A stretch of DNA of 34,322 nt, taken from assembly GCA_019113645.1 (NCBI GenBank), contig DXGZ01000041.1, positions 1-34,322 on the forward strand. The letters are read 5' to 3'. The notes beneath the pieces were generated by a model. That model saw nothing but the letters and a program-made list of their open reading frames with translations, was not told the origin of the DNA and did not search any database. Shown here one piece after another: positions 33,674 through 34,322 of the stretch. Made by a program: the position numbers and the translations under genes. The DNA is from Candidatus Mediterraneibacter vanvlietii (lineage in GTDB: Bacteria; Bacillota; Clostridia; Lachnospirales; Lachnospiraceae). How positions within the stretch are numbered: the first letter of the stretch is position 1; each line of letters starts with the position of its first letter.

Positions 33674-34277
33674 GCTGCACCTCCTTCGGCAGAATTGTAC
33701 GGATTCTTTGGACGATTTTTGAAATAGTCGAATGTGAAACATTATTTATCCGCCCTAATTCGCACATAGACATTCCGAAATGCTCATACAGAATATATAA
33801 TGTGAGCCAGTCTGCTAACGGTATGGCTAATTCATGTTTGGCGGCATGCGGATCAAACAATCCCGTACTAATCGCATGAGCATTATTTTCAGCAACTGTA
33901 CACCATTCGAGATTTGAGAGGGCATTATTCTGTTTGTTGCCATCTTTATGGTTTACTACAAGATTTTGCCTTTCTCCAATCCACGCATTTAGCATCATTC
34001 TATGTGCCTTAAGATGTTTTTTGATTCCATCTATCGTGATGCGATACGTAACATAGCCATACTTATCGATTGATCCGTTTAGTTTCATTATCCTGTATTT
34101 TTCAACTAAATTTCCTGCCTTGGAATACTGTCTGTGACAAATTGAATAGAAGTTCCCGTAGCGATCACAAACATAACAATCGTTCTCTGGGCAAAAATGA
34201 TAATCATCCACACCGAGAGTCTTCATCTGTTCATCAACCCAAATTAATGCTCCTTCCGAATGAGATGTAGTTTTCAT
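33663..34277 (-). CDS. HNH homing-type endonuclease with C-terminal helix-turn-helix
   Basis: The 204-residue protein contains an N-terminal segment of NUMOD/zinc-like character (FCPENDCYVCDRYGNFYSIC), a HNH nuclease core (LKAHRMMLNAWIG, NHKDGNKQNNALSNLEWCT, about residues 95-140) and a C-terminal helix-turn-helix (GMSMCELGRINNVSHSTISK, about 170-190) that probably recognises DNA. ATG 34277 forms an ATGA overlap with the stop of the gene upstream and follows GGGGG by eight bases; the ATG at 34292 is less well placed. It is a free-standing homing-type endonuclease in a phage gene array. Confidence 0.88.
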   Translation of the reverse strand: MKTTSHSEGALIWVDEQMKTLGVDDYHFCPENDCYVCDRYGNFYSICHRQYSKAGNLVEKYRIMKLNGSIDKYGYVTYRITIDGIKKHLKAHRMMLNAWIGERQNLVVNHKDGNKQNNALSNLEWCTVAENNAHAISTGLFDPHAAKHELAIPLADWLTLYILYEHFGMSMCELGRINNVSHSTISKIVQRIRTILPKEVQHGT

Positions 34278-34322
34278 CGCACCAGCCCCCATTCCGCAAA
34301 TTTCTCAAAACCGCCAAGGCTC
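34274..34322 (-). CDS. 3' end of an unidentified phage-region gene (runs off right edge)
   Basis: The last 15 codons of a minus-strand frame, encoding SLGGFEKFAEWGLVR, end in a TGA that overlaps the start of the HNH gene as ATGA. Fifteen residues are too few to assign a family. The overlap is the main evidence that the frame is real. Confidence 0.5.
   Translation of the reverse strand, partial: SLGGFEKFAEWGLVR

Larger units (their letters stand above)
31385..34322. mobile_element. Phage-like DNA-modification segment, extends beyond the right edge
   Basis: From the break in the glucokinase gene to the window end all genes are of phage or mobile type: cytosine-5 methyltransferase fragment, HNH/AP2 endonuclease, ParB-methyltransferase, HNH endonuclease and the tail of one more gene. 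Adjacent genes overlap by 4-11 bases. No integrase, terminase or structural gene is visible, so the class of element and its far boundary are unknown. Confidence 0.7.

Noticed and set aside
1-34322. tRNA, rRNA, insertion sequence or integrase genes
   Set aside because: I looked for cloverleaf patterns, rRNA blocks and transposase or integrase motifs and recognised none; this is a visual search and could miss a divergent one.

Overview
The window reads as a chromosomal segment of an anaerobic Firmicute of class Clostridia, most likely a Lachnospiraceae gut bacterium. The evidence is a DUF5717 protein, class III fructose-1,6-bisphosphatase, a long-form hibernation factor, an RF2 frameshift, Shine-Dalgarno sites of the AAGGAGG type before most genes, and sigma-A-like promoters. 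The species cannot be named from sequence reading alone.

Bases 1-13726 are almost entirely minus-strand housekeeping genes. Reading right to left they are a two-OB-fold SSB-like protein, dapB, fbp (class III), a small SigA-like sigma factor, an acidic lipoprotein, a eukaryotic-type HisA, secA, prfB (programmed +1 frameshift), hom, an ApgM-type phosphoglycerate mutase homologue that may be a homoserine kinase substitute, a GNAT acetyltransferase and the start of a DUF5717 gene that leaves the window. A plus-strand block follows (13852-17269): a large multibranched palindromic element, then typA/bipA, a PsiE-like membrane protein and hpf with a strong terminator. A YigZ-family gene (minus) and a class A penicillin-binding protein with a Gly/Thr-rich tail (plus) come next.

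Bases 20843-30892 hold two minus-strand units. One is a single SLC1-type symporter. The other is an eight-gene carbohydrate operon: zinc dehydrogenase, AlsE-like 3-epimerase, sugar-porter MFS, sorbitol-dehydrogenase-like zinc dehydrogenase, class II ketose-bisphosphate aldolase, PfkB kinase, aldo/keto reductase and DeoR-family regulator. The gene set suggests uptake of an unphosphorylated sugar or polyol, oxidation to a ketose, C3 epimerisation, phosphorylation and aldol cleavage; the substrate is not identifiable here. The two units share matching sequence elements just upstream of their -35 boxes, which suggests common regulation.

Bases 31385-34322 are phage-like: overlapping minus-strand genes encode two HNH homing-type endonucleases, a ParB-domain/DNA methyltransferase fusion and a cytosine-5 methyltransferase. 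This last gene is cut after motif VI and continues in frame into the C-terminal third of a ROK glucokinase, whose stop codon and terminator are intact. This is either a mobile-element/chromosome junction, a deletion scar or an assembly chimera, and it is the most anomalous point in the window.
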